Program-made: the position numbers and the translations under genes
In this document: positions 9,434-24,095 of the stretch, piece by piece
How the letters are laid out: each line of letters opens with the position of its first letter
Numbering within the stretch: the stretch's first letter is position 1
Notes under the pieces: model-generated
The model's database searches: none
Told to the model about the DNA's origin: nothing
Seen by the model: only the letters and a program-made list of their open reading frames with translations
Assembly (NCBI GenBank): GCA_003586115.2
Contig: QVOM02000126.1
Span: 10,645,404-10,709,403 of the forward strand
Direction of reading: 5' to 3'
From: Salvator merianae
Taxonomy: Eukaryota; Chordata; Lepidosauria; Squamata; Teiidae
Length of the DNA: 64,000 nucleotides

Positions 9434-12400
9434 GTAAGTGAACCCAAACAGCTGGCTGTTTCAGTCTGATAAGCTGTCTCCAGAGATCTCGTCTTAATGC
9501 ACTATTTAGTGATATTCCGGAGTCATGTGCTTCCAGTAAAGTGCTTCTGGAATTATCGCTTATTGCCCAGACAGCAGGGCAACAGCGCAGGGAAAATAGA
9601 AGCATTTTCCAATCTGGGCACTTCCTCCCACAACGGCACAATACCTACATGTAGGTATTTTCATGGCATGAAATACCTGGAAGTATACAATCACCACCCC
9701 CACGCATGCACGGCCGCCATTTTCTGCCTGGTTTGGCCCCACACGTTTGTGGCGGCCATTCACAAGATGGCGTATCGCATGAGCAGGCTTCCAGACTAGG
9801 TAAGTACTCCCACTTTATAGGCAGAACTCAGATTAGGAGTGGATTTTCTGCAATAACGTTATTGTGAGATTTCACTCCCATAGCCTGGGGCTATGTAGGG
9901 ATTACCACAGACATGTGTAGCAATCCCAACATAGTGCTGGGATAATCCTGTGTTTTATACCCTGTCTGGATGCAGCCTTAAAATGCTGAGTCCTAAACTG
10001 ATGTCAGGGAGGGGTTTCTACTGAGCATAGCCATCTGAGTAGAATGGGATGGTTTAGAATTACATTCCTCCCTGGCCCTAGCTGCTGTTTACAGTGGTAC
10101 GATAACTTGAGTAACTCCCATTGAGCAGAGACGTTCATTTGTATGATATGCCCTGGATCTGTGGGTGAGGAAGGCGAATGATGCCTTGAACACAGACATC
10201 TCAAATTCAGGCAAGTCTATTGCAGCTTGAGGTATGACAGGAGAGGAGACACAGAATTTCTTTTATCCTGCATTCTATCTTCTCGGTGAAGCTATTTTGA
10301 GTGCCGTGGGGCCTTTGGAATTCTGGACAGAATAAGATGCAACAGAATGCGTATCAGCATGCTATAAAGTTTTTTTGCAAGATACTTTGGGGTTAAGTCA
10401 GTTGTGTCTGTCAGGACTCTGCAACGAATTTGGTGCTGCTTGCAGATTCCAACTGGAAGGAAAAAAAATTCTGGCAAAGTGGATTTGGACGACATCCCTG
10501 TTGAGTTGGAGAGTTCAGCACCACCCTTCTGTCTGTCCATCTGCCCCCTTAATGCACTTTCTTTTTTAAAAATTTGTTTAATAATTTATGTCCCACCCTT
10601 CACTGAAAGTTCCCAGGAAAGGTCACAATGATAAAAAGATAAAATACATACAGTATTCTTAGAACACATTTAAAATATAACCCTCTTCCCTCCCTCCCTG
10701 GCAGGACAATACCCAGAGGAAGCTAAACATCAAAGGCCTCAGTGAAGTGGTATGTTTTAACCAGGTGCCAAAAACCGTATAATGTACGCACCTGGCAAAC
10801 CTCCAGAGGAAGGCTGTTGTTATAAATTTAATCTGAAGTAAATAGCTGTTGTTACAGAGGTAGTCGCACTCTCCAACATTTCACAAGTATGGAGAATAGG
10901 AATATAATAATCAGCAGCGGCCCATGACTTTAATGGCGGGTGTTCGCGTCCCGCGCCCCACACGCCATGGCTGTTTGCGGGGCCTCCAAGGCTCCATACT
11001 GACGCAGCAGTGACCTGCTGCATCAGTACAGAGGCCTGGAGGCCCTGCGAACAGCCATGGCTTGTGGGGCGCGGGGCGCGAACACCCACCCTTAAAGTCA
11101 TGGGCCGCTGCTGATAATAATGTATAGTTGTGACCAACAGTTTTGAGACTGACACCGATTTTGGTTTTCACAAAGTTTGCTGCTCCAGTGGTTGTATATC
11201 TTTGTGTCAGATGTTTCTATGGTATACTGAAGTACAATTATAAGCATTTCATAAGTGTTTTAATGCTTATTGACAAATACATCAAGTTTATATAAAGACT
11301 CAATATTTACAGTGTTTACCCTTCTTTGCCAAGACATCTGCAATTTGCCCTGGCATGCTGGATATCATCTGCTGGCCAAATCCTGACTGATGGCAATCCA
11401 TTCTTGCCTAATCAGTGCTCGGTGTTTAGCACAAGTTCTGTGTTTGTGTTTGTCCGCTCGCTTTTTGAGGATTGACCACAGGTTCTCAATGGGATTGAGA
11501 TCTGGGGAGTTTCCTGGCCATGGACCCAAAATTTCAATGTTGTGTTCACTGAGCCACTTAGTTATCACTTTTGTCTTGTGACATGATGCTCCATCATGCT
11601 GGAACAAGCATTGTTCATCACCAGATTGCTCCTGGATCGTTGGGAGAAGTTGCTCTTGGAGGATGTTTTGCTACCATTCTTTATTCATGGCAGTGTTTTT
11701 AGGCAAAATTGTGAGCGAGCCCACTCCCTCAGATGAGAAGCAACCCCACACATGAATAGTCTCAGGATGCTTTACTGTTGGCATGAACACATGACTCATG
11801 GTAGCACTCACCTTTTCTTCTGTGAACAATCATTTTTACAGATGTCCCAAACAGTCTGAAGGGGATTTCATCAGAAAAAATAACTTTACCGCAGTCCTCT
11901 GCAGTCTAATCCCTTTACTTCCTGCAGAATGTCAGTCTGTCCTTGACGTTTTTCTTGGAGAGAAGTGCTTCTTTGCTGCCCTTCTTGATACTAGGCCAGC
12001 CTCCAAAAGCCTTCACTTCACTGTACATGCAGATGCACTGACACCTGCCTGATGCCATTCTTGAACAAGCTCTGCACTGGTGTTGACCCAATCCTGTAGC
12101 TGCATCCTCTTTAGGAGACAGTTCTGGGGTTTGCTGGACTTTCTTGGGCACCCTGATGCCTTCTTCACAGCAATTGAATCTCTCTCCTTGAAGTTCCTGA
12201 TGATCTGATACATGGTTGATTCAGGTGCAATCTTACAAGCAGCAATGTTCTTGCCTGTGAAGCCCTTTTGATGCAAAGCAATGATGGCTACACGTGTATT
12301 CTTGGAGGTAACCATGATTAACAGACCAAGACAAAGATTTCAAGCACCACCACTCTTTTACAACAATCTGTCTGCTCTTATACATATCAGTTGCCTTGTC

Positions 12401-15400
12401 ATCAATAATGCTTTCACCTAAGCGAATGGGAAGATCACTGAAATGATGTTAGTGGGTGATTTTGGGGCAGGGCTGCAATGTAGTGGAAATGGGGGTTTTG
12501 TGATTAGGTTGATTTTCATGGCAAGAAATGACTTTGCAATTAATTGAAATTCATCTGATCACTCTTCATAACAACCTACAGTTAATGCAAATGGCCACTA
12601 TAGAAACTGAAGCAGCGAACTTTGTGAAAACCGAAATTGGTGTCTGTCTCGAAACTTTTGGCCACGACTGTACATATAAAAACACTGGCTGCATCCAGCA
12701 CACGGGGCCAGCACTAACTCTGCCCTTAGCTGGCTTTTCCCCTTGAAAGCCTGGATCTAAGAAAGTCCAGGAGTTCCCCCAATTTCTTAAAAGGGTCAGT
12801 GTTTTCTTCACCATCATCAGGCCAAGGAAATTGCAGCAGGCTGAAAGGAAAGGTGCAAAGTTTCACTGTTTCCCTTTGCTGAATCTGTCAGCTTCTTTTT
12901 GCTTCAGAAGGAAAACCTTGGCATTTTAGAACCAAGCCGGCATCTCCCTGTACCGTTTGGAGAGTCCCTTAGCTTTTAAAACTATTCCTACGTAGTTTGT
13001 CCATTTTCAAGTGAATGGTAAAGAATTAGTCAGCTTGTCCTTAACGTATCAGAAAATGATAGCTGAAGGCAGAGGGCAATGAGGCAAATCCAAAGCCATT
13101 TGGATGGCTTGTGGGTCAGAATGGGGTGGGGTGGAGACACCTTTTTATCCCCCCCCCCCATAAAGAGCAGCAGCAAAGATCAGGAGGAAATTTTTATATG
13201 GAAGGAGCAAAAGCCGGGTGGGTATTTGCTGGAGTGTCTAAAGCAACAGCTGAGTCTGAGTAAGCGAATTGTACCATCAGCTGGAGAGCTTTGGCTGGAA
13301 AAAACGGTGTTTTACCAAACAGGTGATCTTTTCTCTTGTTCTTCCAGGAATATAGTGGCGACTGTAAATTTGGCTTGCAAATTGGACCTCAAGAATATAG
13401 CCCTTCATGCCAGAAATGCAGAATATAATCCAAAGGTAGGGACCAGAAAGAGTATTTGGTGTGCCTAGGGCTCCGCTGAGAAACCTCTGGCTTTGTGCAA
13501 AGTTGATGTTCTTCGGAGGGAGCCCGGTGCCGGCATGGGCTGCAGCCAATGAGCCTCGTGACAACACTGTAGGGAGAACGCTGGTCTTTCTAAGGATGTC
13601 TCCGGATGCGGTTTAGAAACTGCGATTTTCCTGGGATTATACTGGGATTGCCACACATACCTATGGCAACTCCAATCTACTCCCAGGATAATCCATCAAA
13701 AATGCACTATAAAGTCATTATGGAAAATCCAGCTCCTACACCGGATTTTCTGTCATACCGGATTGCTTACCTTGTCAGACACTTTATCACAGAATCGCTG
13801 CTCTTGCAAAAGTACCCGGATGCAGGAAGTGTGCGAATAAAATAAAGGGAAGTGGATGGAGGCTCGTTTGCATCCGGGTACTTTTGCAAGAGCAGCAATC
13901 CTGCGAAGAAACCACAGACGAGGTAAGAGCCCAGGTTTGCCTTCTGCCTCTGGAGGCATCCTAAGATAGTACAGTAATTCCCGCACTTTGCCAAATCTGG
14001 CATGATAGAGCCAGGCCCATAGTCAAAGAAGGGCAGAGAGGGGCCAGCCCCCTCAGTTTTTTTGGCCTCCCTCAAAAACCTTATCCTGTGTATTTTTTTC
14101 TATTATACTAATGCAGAATTGTTACAAAATAAATGTGACATATTACTCATTCACCCCCAAATTTGTGATGCCCTCCCTTATATATGGAGCTGGCTACGGG
14201 CCTGGATAGAGGGATGGGTCAGTAGCATATAGACACAGTGCTGGATCTGTCCCCCTGGCCCAGCCCTCCTTTTGGTCAGATGCCAACATTTTTAGCATGC
14301 CTAGAGGTTCTCCCTCGGCCAGTCAAGAACTTGTTAAACAGGCATCTGTTCTTCTTTCTATCTTCTGTGGAGCTTTGAGGAGATTATGTACATGAGGAAC
14401 TTATGGATTCTACTGGATCATAGCTCTAGAATTGTTGCCTTTCACATAGCGCTCCTATTAGCAAACTTTAATATGCTCAATTACAAAGGCAAATTGCATA
14501 TTCTGCTAAGTGCCTGAAAAATATATGGTTTTAAATGTGCCACTTTTTTGTACGTGAAAATTAAAGAGGACTACCAAATTACATAGGTGACACGCAGTGG
14601 ACAGTTGTTTTAATAACTTGCTTATTTAATTTTATGGATGTTATTGTTTGGTTATTTTGTTGATATGGTCAAAAGACTAATCAGTATAAATAAATTTTAA
14701 TGTCAATACTGGATCATATCAAGAGTTGAGGAACTCTTACCAGAGGTGAGGAACCTGGGACCAGCCATGCATTTATTGTTGAAATCCATCTGAGAAAGGG
14801 AAGAAAATTGGTTTTGGCTTTCAATTAGCAGAGGCAAAAAAACCCCAAACAAACCTTGTATTTTACATCCAAAGATAACCTATTAATATTGATTGTTCTG
14901 AATTCTAGAGGTTTGCTGCTGTGATCATGAGAATTAGAGAGCCAAGAACGACGGCCCTTATATTTAGTTCTGGCAAAATGGTTTGCACTGGAGCAAAAAG
15001 GTAGGATTTCTTCACGTTATTATGAAACCAAAAAAAAAATGCCATGGGGTTTGTCAAGGTGTAGGTGATTACCGTAGAAAAAAGGGCAATTATAGGCAAT
15101 TTCAGTTGTGTGACCTATCAATAATCCTGAATAAGCATAAATGAATATTCAGCAGACAATTTTGCTATTAGATATAATGTGTTGTTACTCATTCTGTTTT
15201 ATTGTGTTACATAACTTTTTCCTTATGGTATTAGACATTTTAGGTGAATTTTTGGATGAGCAATTCCAAATGCATTTGGAATAAATTAGTATTTTCCAGC
15301 TTAAATTAACGGAACAGCTATTTTCTCTATCTGGATTTTCACTATAAGGTTCATTTTCAGGAACCAATTAGGAATGGATAAAGGGGGAAATAGTGTACCA

Positions 15401-18400
15401 TGTAAGTATAGGAATTGACACTAGAGGGCAGAACTGAGCAGAGCTAAAAGCTTTTTTAATGTTTATTTTTCTGTTAAAGCATGTTTTGAATCAGGTAGCT
15501 CTGAAAAGAGTATGCATTCGTATGTGGCAAAAAAGCACCACAAAGCTGTCTTAGAGATAGTGGTGTGTGGCCCTTGTGTTCTCATCCCATCTCTAACCGA
15601 CCTTTCTAGCCTCAAATGCTCATGAGAGGCAGAGAACCAGATTGGTGTGTGAACAATCTCACCTGCAAACCATCTCTAAGCCGTCTCTATGGCTGAACTA
15701 ATCCTTAGCAAAAAGTGGCTCAAAAATGCCTTAGAGAGTATGCGGTTCTCTTGTCCTCATCTCATTCTTAATTTCCTTTTGCAAGCCTAGAATTTCCATA
15801 GGGGGAGGGGCAGTCTGGGGTGTGAATGATCCCACCTGTGAATCATCTCTTAAGGCTGCGTTCTCACAATACTCAAAAAGGGGCCTCAAAAATGCCCTAG
15901 AGATGGTAGCGTGAGGCCCTCGTATGCTCATTCCATCTCTGATCCACATTTTCTAGCCTAGGTGGGGAGGGGCAGACTGGCGAGTGAACTCTCAGCTCCT
16001 GTTAGTCTCCGCCATATTACTGTGTGGTATTCTGTTCTCGCATTGTGCGTTGCATTTTAAGACCCAGTCACACCCAAGTTTTAATCCAGCTTTAGTACAC
16101 TTTTGGAGTGAAAGAACACGTCAGCAAAGTGACTAATCATTTTCTTTCCACATTATCTAACCCAAAGGTGGATTTTCTGAGTTAGAGAATGCTGAAAGAT
16201 AACATTTTATTACTTCACTGATGTGTTCTCTCAGTCTGAAAGTGGACCAAAGCTGGATTAAAACTGAGGTGTGACTGGGCCCTTACTGTATGTTTACTAT
16301 GTAGCCACACTGCAGCCACAGTAGTTGTGCCATGGGGTACGATGGGTAAATGCAGCCAGCTTGGGGAAAGAAATGTGGGAATGTTTAGTCAAATGAGTGG
16401 AGTGTTGAATTGCTTTTTATGGTCCAAATTGCACTTTATGGCCCACAATTCTCCAGGAACACCAGCTGGCAGGATCATGGCTTTGTTGGATTGTTTTGTT
16501 AAGATAGGGATGACACCAAGGCCACATTCTGACACGGCATTTAATCAGTTTACAGGGTGTCTTCAGTTCCCGCTGGCCCGACATGATCCTGCCTTTCCAT
16601 AGTTTTTCTGGACTAAACTGGCGAAATCCGGACTACTTTGCATTCAGATTTAATGAGTTCTCAAGCCGTTTCAGATCGCTAGTCCGCTTTACTTTGCGAT
16701 GTGAGAACGCGGAAAGAGACTATTTGGGAGGGACTATACTTTTGGGGGTGTGTGCAGAGGGAGGGCTTCCCATTTCCTACAGTCCAATGACAGATTTTGT
16801 GGATGGGCAGGAATCACAGTAGTTCCTTACGCCTCCATTATCCCCCCTTCCCTTGCTGCCAGGAGAAAAGAAAACTGTCCTCCATTTTACTTTGCTAAAC
16901 TGCGGTCGTTTCTCTTCCTTTATCCCCCATTGAACACTGCCAGGAAGACATTAAAGGCTTCCTCCACTTCCATCTGCTGATTAAACCAAAAAACAGACTG
17001 CACCTGTTTGGGGTGCAGTCCTCTTGCCCCAACAAAGAACCGACTCAGTACCGGTTTTGCCGTTGGCACCACACAGCTACATAGTGGGACACATGCCGCT
17101 GTGGATGTTTCGGGGGGAGATGAGGCAGAGTCCACTTGCTGGCCATTAACGACACTATCACAATAATAGAGCCCCCCCATTTCTCCCCACACATTTCCCC
17201 CTCTTCACGGACCTCTCCCTGCTTTTGCACTACTCTTAAATTGCGCAATTGTGCAAAAGTGCAATTGCAATGGAGCAGAAATCGCCACCTGCCCTTTAAG
17301 AAGCTTAATTGTGCGGTACATGTGGTATTAAAGTTCTGCGTGTGTAGATACAGACTGGAGGGGCAGAAGGAGCAAATGGCGAATGACTAGTAATGCTGCC
17401 AAGTGAATCCATGTTCTGACATACAGAGGGCAGAGCTTGACTTGCCCACCCCTGTGAAGTCAAGATCTGAAGGTTGGGACTGCAGCCAGTCACTGACTGC
17501 ACAGGGAGGGGCATTTGGAGAGGGGTGGAGGCAGAAAAGGTACGGTTTCCCCAGGCCAAACACGGGAAACATCAATGTGAGAACGAGCAAGTCCGAACTG
17601 AGTCCGTGTTAAAATGCAAATGTGGGAACGGTCAGACAATGAATTTAGTCCTTGTACTTTTCTGATATGGATTAAATTTATGATGTCAGACCGCACCCCA
17701 AGTGAAAGGAAGTGTGACTGAGCGTTGGCTGTTAAGTGTGCTTAATACTGAGGGAAAGGTGCTTTTTGTCATTACAAGCCTGACCTCACCATGTCATGTG
17801 AATAAAGGATTTCTGTTCAGCATAAAGGATTTTTTTGGTTCTGCCCTGGAATGGGTGGGACGTCATATGAACTTGGGAACCGTCTCCAAGCCATCTCAGA
17901 GGGACTTAAAAAAAAACAACTTTTATTTAAGCAACGTGTAGACATACATTCCTCATTACTGAACAGTGATTGAACATTAATAAGTGCAGCGGTTATAACA
18001 AACCAAAATCAAGCAATTAGCAAATCTGCAGCAGGGAGAAAAGAAGATGATACTCAGTTATATAGTAGGTTTTTCCTTAACCAGTCTTCCACAAAAGTCT
18101 GCAAGGTTAAGAGCTCCTTCTGAGGTTTAAACAAGACATCAAATAGTGATTCCAGGTTTGATAGAATTTTGCATCTATTTCTTGTCCTTCCATATTATTC
18201 TGTTGCATGGTGATTAATTGGTTTACTAGAATGTCCCATACCCTGGTGTACCATTGGGTTAAAGATAACTATGAGGAGTCTTTCCCATGTCGAATGATTA
18301 CTGCTCTGGCGGCTAGAATAAGGAAATCAATTAAGTTTTTCTGTGGGGCTTTTTTGTTATTATTTCAGTATAGCAACAATAAATATAGTCCAGGTGTTTG

Positions 18401-21400
18401 AATTACCGGATGTTGGATAATGGCTGAGATCTCATTACTGATGTCTGCCCAATATCTCAGGGCCCAGATACATCTAAATTTTAATCCAGCTTCAGTCTAC
18501 TTTTGGATTGAAAGAAACATTAGCAAAGTGACTTATCATTTTCTTTCCACATTATCTAACATAAGTAGATTTTCTGAATCAGATGATGATGAAAGAAAAC
18601 TTCGTTTTACTTGTGTTTCACTGATGTGTTATCTCAGTCTGAAAGTGGACCGAAACTGGATTAAAACTTAGGTGTGACTGGGCCCTCAGAGGGGATTTTT
18701 TATTGTGTGTGAACACAAACCGGGGTTTGATTGAAGATTCACAGAGCAGCTCCTCGACTGAGCTAGGGGAGCCCTGTCCCCTTCCTTTCTTCCGCTGTAT
18801 GCTGGTGTGGTGATTGTCAGAAACAGGGTTTGCATTCTCTCACAACTAATTCCCTGCAGTGAGTGAATTATAGCGCTGTAGGTCCTTAATTTATAAGCCC
18901 AAGGTGACCTGAGTTCGTACCATTATTCCTTTCTCCTGGGAGCTAGAAGGCTGCAGGCATTCCTTTTTGTAGGTACCTGATCCCTGCAGTTGTAGGCTGT
19001 GTCCAGACATGCCCTAAAACCTGGGATTATCCCAGCACTATATTGGGATTGCCACATGTAACTGTGACAATCCCAACATAGCCCTGGGATAGAGGGATGA
19101 AATCCTGGCATATGGCTTTTCTGGGAAAACGAGCTCCCAACCCAAGTTTTCCCAAAATAATAATATGGCTTACCTTGTCTGGACACTTGCTGCCATGATC
19201 TTCAGCCTGGAAATGGCTACTGCGCATGCACAGGGGTGAAATGCTCACTGCGCAAATGTGGGGGGCGGCACTGGCGCACTTCTGGGTATTTCGTGCCCTC
19301 GAAATACCCAGAAGTACCCAGTGTACCATCACAGGAGCTGTGCCAGACAAAGTAAGGGCTGGGCTTATCCCTCGATTTCACCCTGCTGTCTGGTAGGGAC
19401 AGCAAGACGCAATTGCGGGATCTGAACAAGATTCTGTATTTTCCTCTTGCCCGAGGCAGCTTCAGTTTTCATAGGCTAGTTCCACTGGGCTTAGCTTAAG
19501 TAAATAGAGAGGCTCCCTTCAGACTCAGAATTTGCGCCATATTCTTGGTCTTCATGCATTCCAGCTTATCTGAAATGGACAGTAATCCATGCCCTGGTAA
19601 CTTCCCGACTGGACTACTGTAATCGCTCTACATGGGGCTGCCCTTGAAGACAGTTCAGAAGCTGCAGCTGGTGCAGACTGTAGCTGCTAGGCTGCTGACC
19701 AGGACAGCTGGCTGGATGCATATCAAGCCACTCGTAAAAGAGCTGCACTGGCTGTCAATTCGCTACTGAACCCAATTCAAGGTGTTAACCTTAACCTATA
19801 AGTCTCCAAATGGCTTGGGCCCCAAATACCTAAAGGAATGCCTTCTTCCATATCAACCTGCCCGTGCCTTAAGATCTGTAGGGGAGGCCCTTCTGGTTGT
19901 ACCACCAGCCTCAGTCGCAAAAGGGGTGGGCACCTGGGATAGGGCCTTCTCAGTGATGGCTCCCAGGCTATGGAACAGTCTCCCTCCTGAGGTGCGTCAT
20001 GCACCTTCACTTTATATGTTTAGGAAAGCAGTGAAGATGCACCCCTTTGCCCTGGCCTTTGGCTAAATAAGGAAACAGCTTTTCCTCCCCATTTTCAGAC
20101 ACTGTTATTCTTTTAGTATGTTCATTTTACAGTGGTCTTTATAAGGCAGACAGGCCTATAAAAATTCGAAAAAGCGTTTTGTTTAAATAGCAGCTATCCA
20201 AACTACCGAGCTGAAGAGATGTTGACTTGGTGCAGCATGAGGATGGATCGTGCCGATCCTTCTCTTTGCCTACCCAGTGCAGAATAATGGGGCAATCCAG
20301 GGACACGCGTGTCTGCCCGTTAAGCACCGGTAACCCACAGCTTTGCTTACATCTTTGATGATGGTACTTTTCTGTTCTGTGAGGCTGCAGTGAAGAGCAG
20401 TCGCGACTGGCTGCCAGGAAGTACGCTCGCGTGGTGCAGAAACTGGGGTTCCCTGCTAAATTCTTGGATTTCAAAATACAGAACATGGTGGGCAGCTGTG
20501 ACGTGAGGTTCCCCATCCGGTTGGAAGGCTTGGTTCTGACTCATCAGCAGTTCAGTAGGTATGTCCGTCAACATCTTTGTAGAAAAGAGGAAAGACTCAG
20601 GTGGGCAGGCGGATAAGAAATGTTTTCTCTTTTGGACGAATGTTATTTAATTGCCTTTCGGTGGTGCTGAATTTTGAAGCATTTCCCTGTGTCCTGCCTC
20701 AAGACAACTTACGTATTAGCTCCTTAGCTGCTTTTTCGCAACTTCTACACTAGAACCCTCTTAATGCAACGGGAAGAGGAGGAAATTTCATAGTTGTGTA
20801 GATAAGAGGATTTTAGTAGGTGTAACCTCCAGTTCCACTCACTGGGATTCTTTCTTCTGCACACACAAAGAACGTAAGAAGAGCCCTGCTGGATCAGGCC
20901 ACAGCCCAGCTAGTCCTGGATCCTGTTTCACACAATGGTCCAACAATTGCTTCTGGGCAATTTGTCAGAAGACAAAGACAAAACCTTCACCTGCTCTTGA
21001 CTTCCTGCAAATGGCCTTTAGAAGCATCCTGCCTGTCTCTCCACCCTGGAGGAGGTACTTGGGCATCCATTCTGGTAGCCATTGATACACGTGACCTCCA
21101 AGAATCTGTCCAATCCTTTCTTAAAGCCATCCATGTTGACTGCTATCACCACCTCTTCTGGTAGTAAATTCCATAGACTGATGACTCTCTGAGTGAAAAA
21201 ATCCTTCCCCTTGTCAGTCCTAACTCTCCTACCCATCAGCTTCATACAGTTACCCCTGGTCCTAGTGTTGTATGATAAAATAATTTTTCTCTATCCATTT
21301 TTTCCACTGTGCATTATTTTATATGCTATTCTCTATCCATTATTTTTCCACTGTGCATTATTGTATATGCTATTTTATATACACCTTGCCTTCTGTGCTT

Positions 21401-24064
21401 CCATTTTTTGTTTATGGGATGCATTTTGTGACACCCTTAATTCTAAAAAGGCCCTCAGAGTAGCCTGCAATAATATTAAACAACTTCTTCCCTTCAAGCT
21501 TAAAGACGCAACATCCAAGGGCTGTGGTCACACCTGGCATTTAAGAAGAATGGAGGCCATCTTCAGTCCTCCAAGATCAGACACCAAAGTGTGTTTTCGT
21601 CTCGTCTCTTTCGTTTCCCTCCCTGATTGGGATTATCTTTCATTCAGATAATCCCAGCCCCGAGTCCATTTCAGATACAAGAAAAGGACCTGGGCAAAGG
21701 GCTGCCAGTCTGGGCCCAGCTCAGGAGGGCAGCCAGCGTGCTCTGGCGTCTGAAGCTGAAGAGGGCGACCAGAGCTAGCCATTACTGATCGCGCTCTGGC
21801 TATGCTGCCCACCAAGACACCTCACTGCAGGAAGGGTGTCATGTCGCATTCAGGCTGCAGGGTGCATGGAGGTCAGCCAACGGGCTCTGAAGTGTGGAGA
21901 TGGAGGCGGGGCAGAGGTGGCGACCTGAGCTGGCCTGCTCAGTGTGCCCTCACCTCGCCTCCATGCCAAGGTAAGTGTGACCAGGCCTAAAACAGCCTCG
22001 GATCCAGTTCCACCCTAGGACAGACTAAAATGTTGAGGTGTGACCACAGCCAAGGTAATTGGGAGGGGAAAGGTGGACAGGAACTGCCTGGAAAGCAGCA
22101 GCAGGAAGAATCTAATGTTGCTGCAATCAGCTGTAGGACAGGTAGAAAGTTCCTGTAGTTCCGGCCTGACTCCCTTTCCTACAGCCTGGTGGGAAAATGG
22201 CCGCCTGGGGCGCAACTGGTATCCGAGGGAGGAATCCCGACACTGCCACAAGGGGGAGACACCTTCCAAGATCATAGAAAAGAGTCATACAGAGAAGTCT
22301 TTGCTGATCAGGTTGGGATATAATGATACAATACTGTAAAATGGGATCATTCTTGCATAGACTGGCCAGATCCTGATACCAAGTCTTCCTCCCTCCCTAC
22401 CCCCACCCTTCTTTTGTAAACTACAGCTATGAGCCTGAATTATTTCCTGGCCTCATTTACAGAATGGTCAAACCGAGGATTGTACTGTTGATCTTTGTGT
22501 CTGGAAAGGTTGTATTAACTGGTAAGTGACAAAATAAGCACAAATATAAGGGTCCCTGTGTGTGAAATGTTTGGTTAACAAATGGGCACAGTCTCCTGGG
22601 AGTGTCCTCAGCAGTTAATATATAACTCGTCCCTGGACAATTCTTTCCACCTCTACTTAGAAAAAATAAGTTCAAGTTCAAGATAAAGGTGTACAGGATT
22701 CCAGCCTCCGAACTCGTCTTAGTTTAGAATGCTCCACTTGGGAATCTTAATGCAAAAGAGAGCCAATTCTGAGCTAGAGACATTCAGATTAGAAATATTA
22801 GAAACATTATCAGAGGGAGAAAATATTCAAGAAACAACCTCATTAGAAAGGGAAATACAATGAGCATTTTACCATTTATGAAAGAGGAAAGCTTTGGCCA
22901 TAGGTGAAACACTCAATGAAATTTAATAATTGTAGGAGAACATAAGAACTTAAGAGGAGCCCTGCTGGGACCCATCTAGTCCAACATCCTGTCTCACACT
23001 GTGACCCAGCAATTTCTTCTGGGCATCTCAAGCAGAAGACAAAGGCAAAACTTTCACCTGCTCTCAACTCCCTACCAATGGCCTTTAGAAGCATCCTGCT
23101 TGTCTCTGCATTCTGGAGACAGTACCTTGGCATGCATTATAGATAAGAAAATAAGAGGATCCCTGCTGGATCAGGCCACAGCCCATCTAGTCCAGCATCC
23201 TGTCTCACATAGTGGCCCACAAATTTCTTCTGGGCATTCTCAAGCAGAAGACAAAGACAAAACCTTCACCTGCTCTCGATTTCCTGAAAATGGCCGCTAA
23301 AGGCATCCTACCTGCCTCTCCTACCTGGAAGTGCCACATAGGTATCCATTCTAGTAGCCATCGTTACACTTGTTGTCCATGAATTTGCCTAAGCCTATAA
23401 GAGTATAAGAAGAGGTAGTCAAGATTTCTAACAGCTCTCTGTCAACAAACAGGAACAAATATTTGTGGCTTAAAAAGATCAATGTATATAGCTATACTGA
23501 ACAGTGTCCAAATTATTGAACCATTGCACTGATTTCTCATGGAAGTAAACTTTTGTTTAAGATCTTATAAAAATAGAGCCATACATGGAGAGCAAAGTCT
23601 CCCAGGAAAAGGCTTGTTTTCAAAAAGGTCAAGGGGATCAGGTTCAGATAGTTAACATAACAAAAGGCAGTTTGTGTTTGCTTCATTGTCTACAGCAAGG
23701 CTTTTGATTGTGAAAATCACACCAGAATGTGGGAAACAGTGCCAAGATATCAGCTTATTCTTTACAACTAAAGGAAGCTACAGTGAAGAATGCCCTGGGG
23801 ACAAAGTGATTTAGAACAGAGAAGAGAGAGAAGGCGGCACAGTGACTGATCCAGCAAATTTTAATTTTAAAATCCATGTTTGCACAGTTTGAATGTAAAA
23901 TTGCTCAGCTAAACACTTTTTCTTAAATGATGACTACTTGCTGAGGCTGAAACTGTCAAGGAAAAATCAATGACTTTCTTGGTTTTGAGCTAGTCTAAGG
24001 AGATAGCTGAAAAGAAGGTGCCATTTAAACCTTAATTGTAATGGTAATTTTTCCCCTTAGAGAG

Positions 24065-24095
<31 letters not shown>

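Noticed and set aside
10375..10631. Protein-like segment [18 protein letters not shown] in a TBPL2 intron
   Set aside because: No splice sites support an exon and it matches nothing I recognise; possibly chance or an unnamed repeat.
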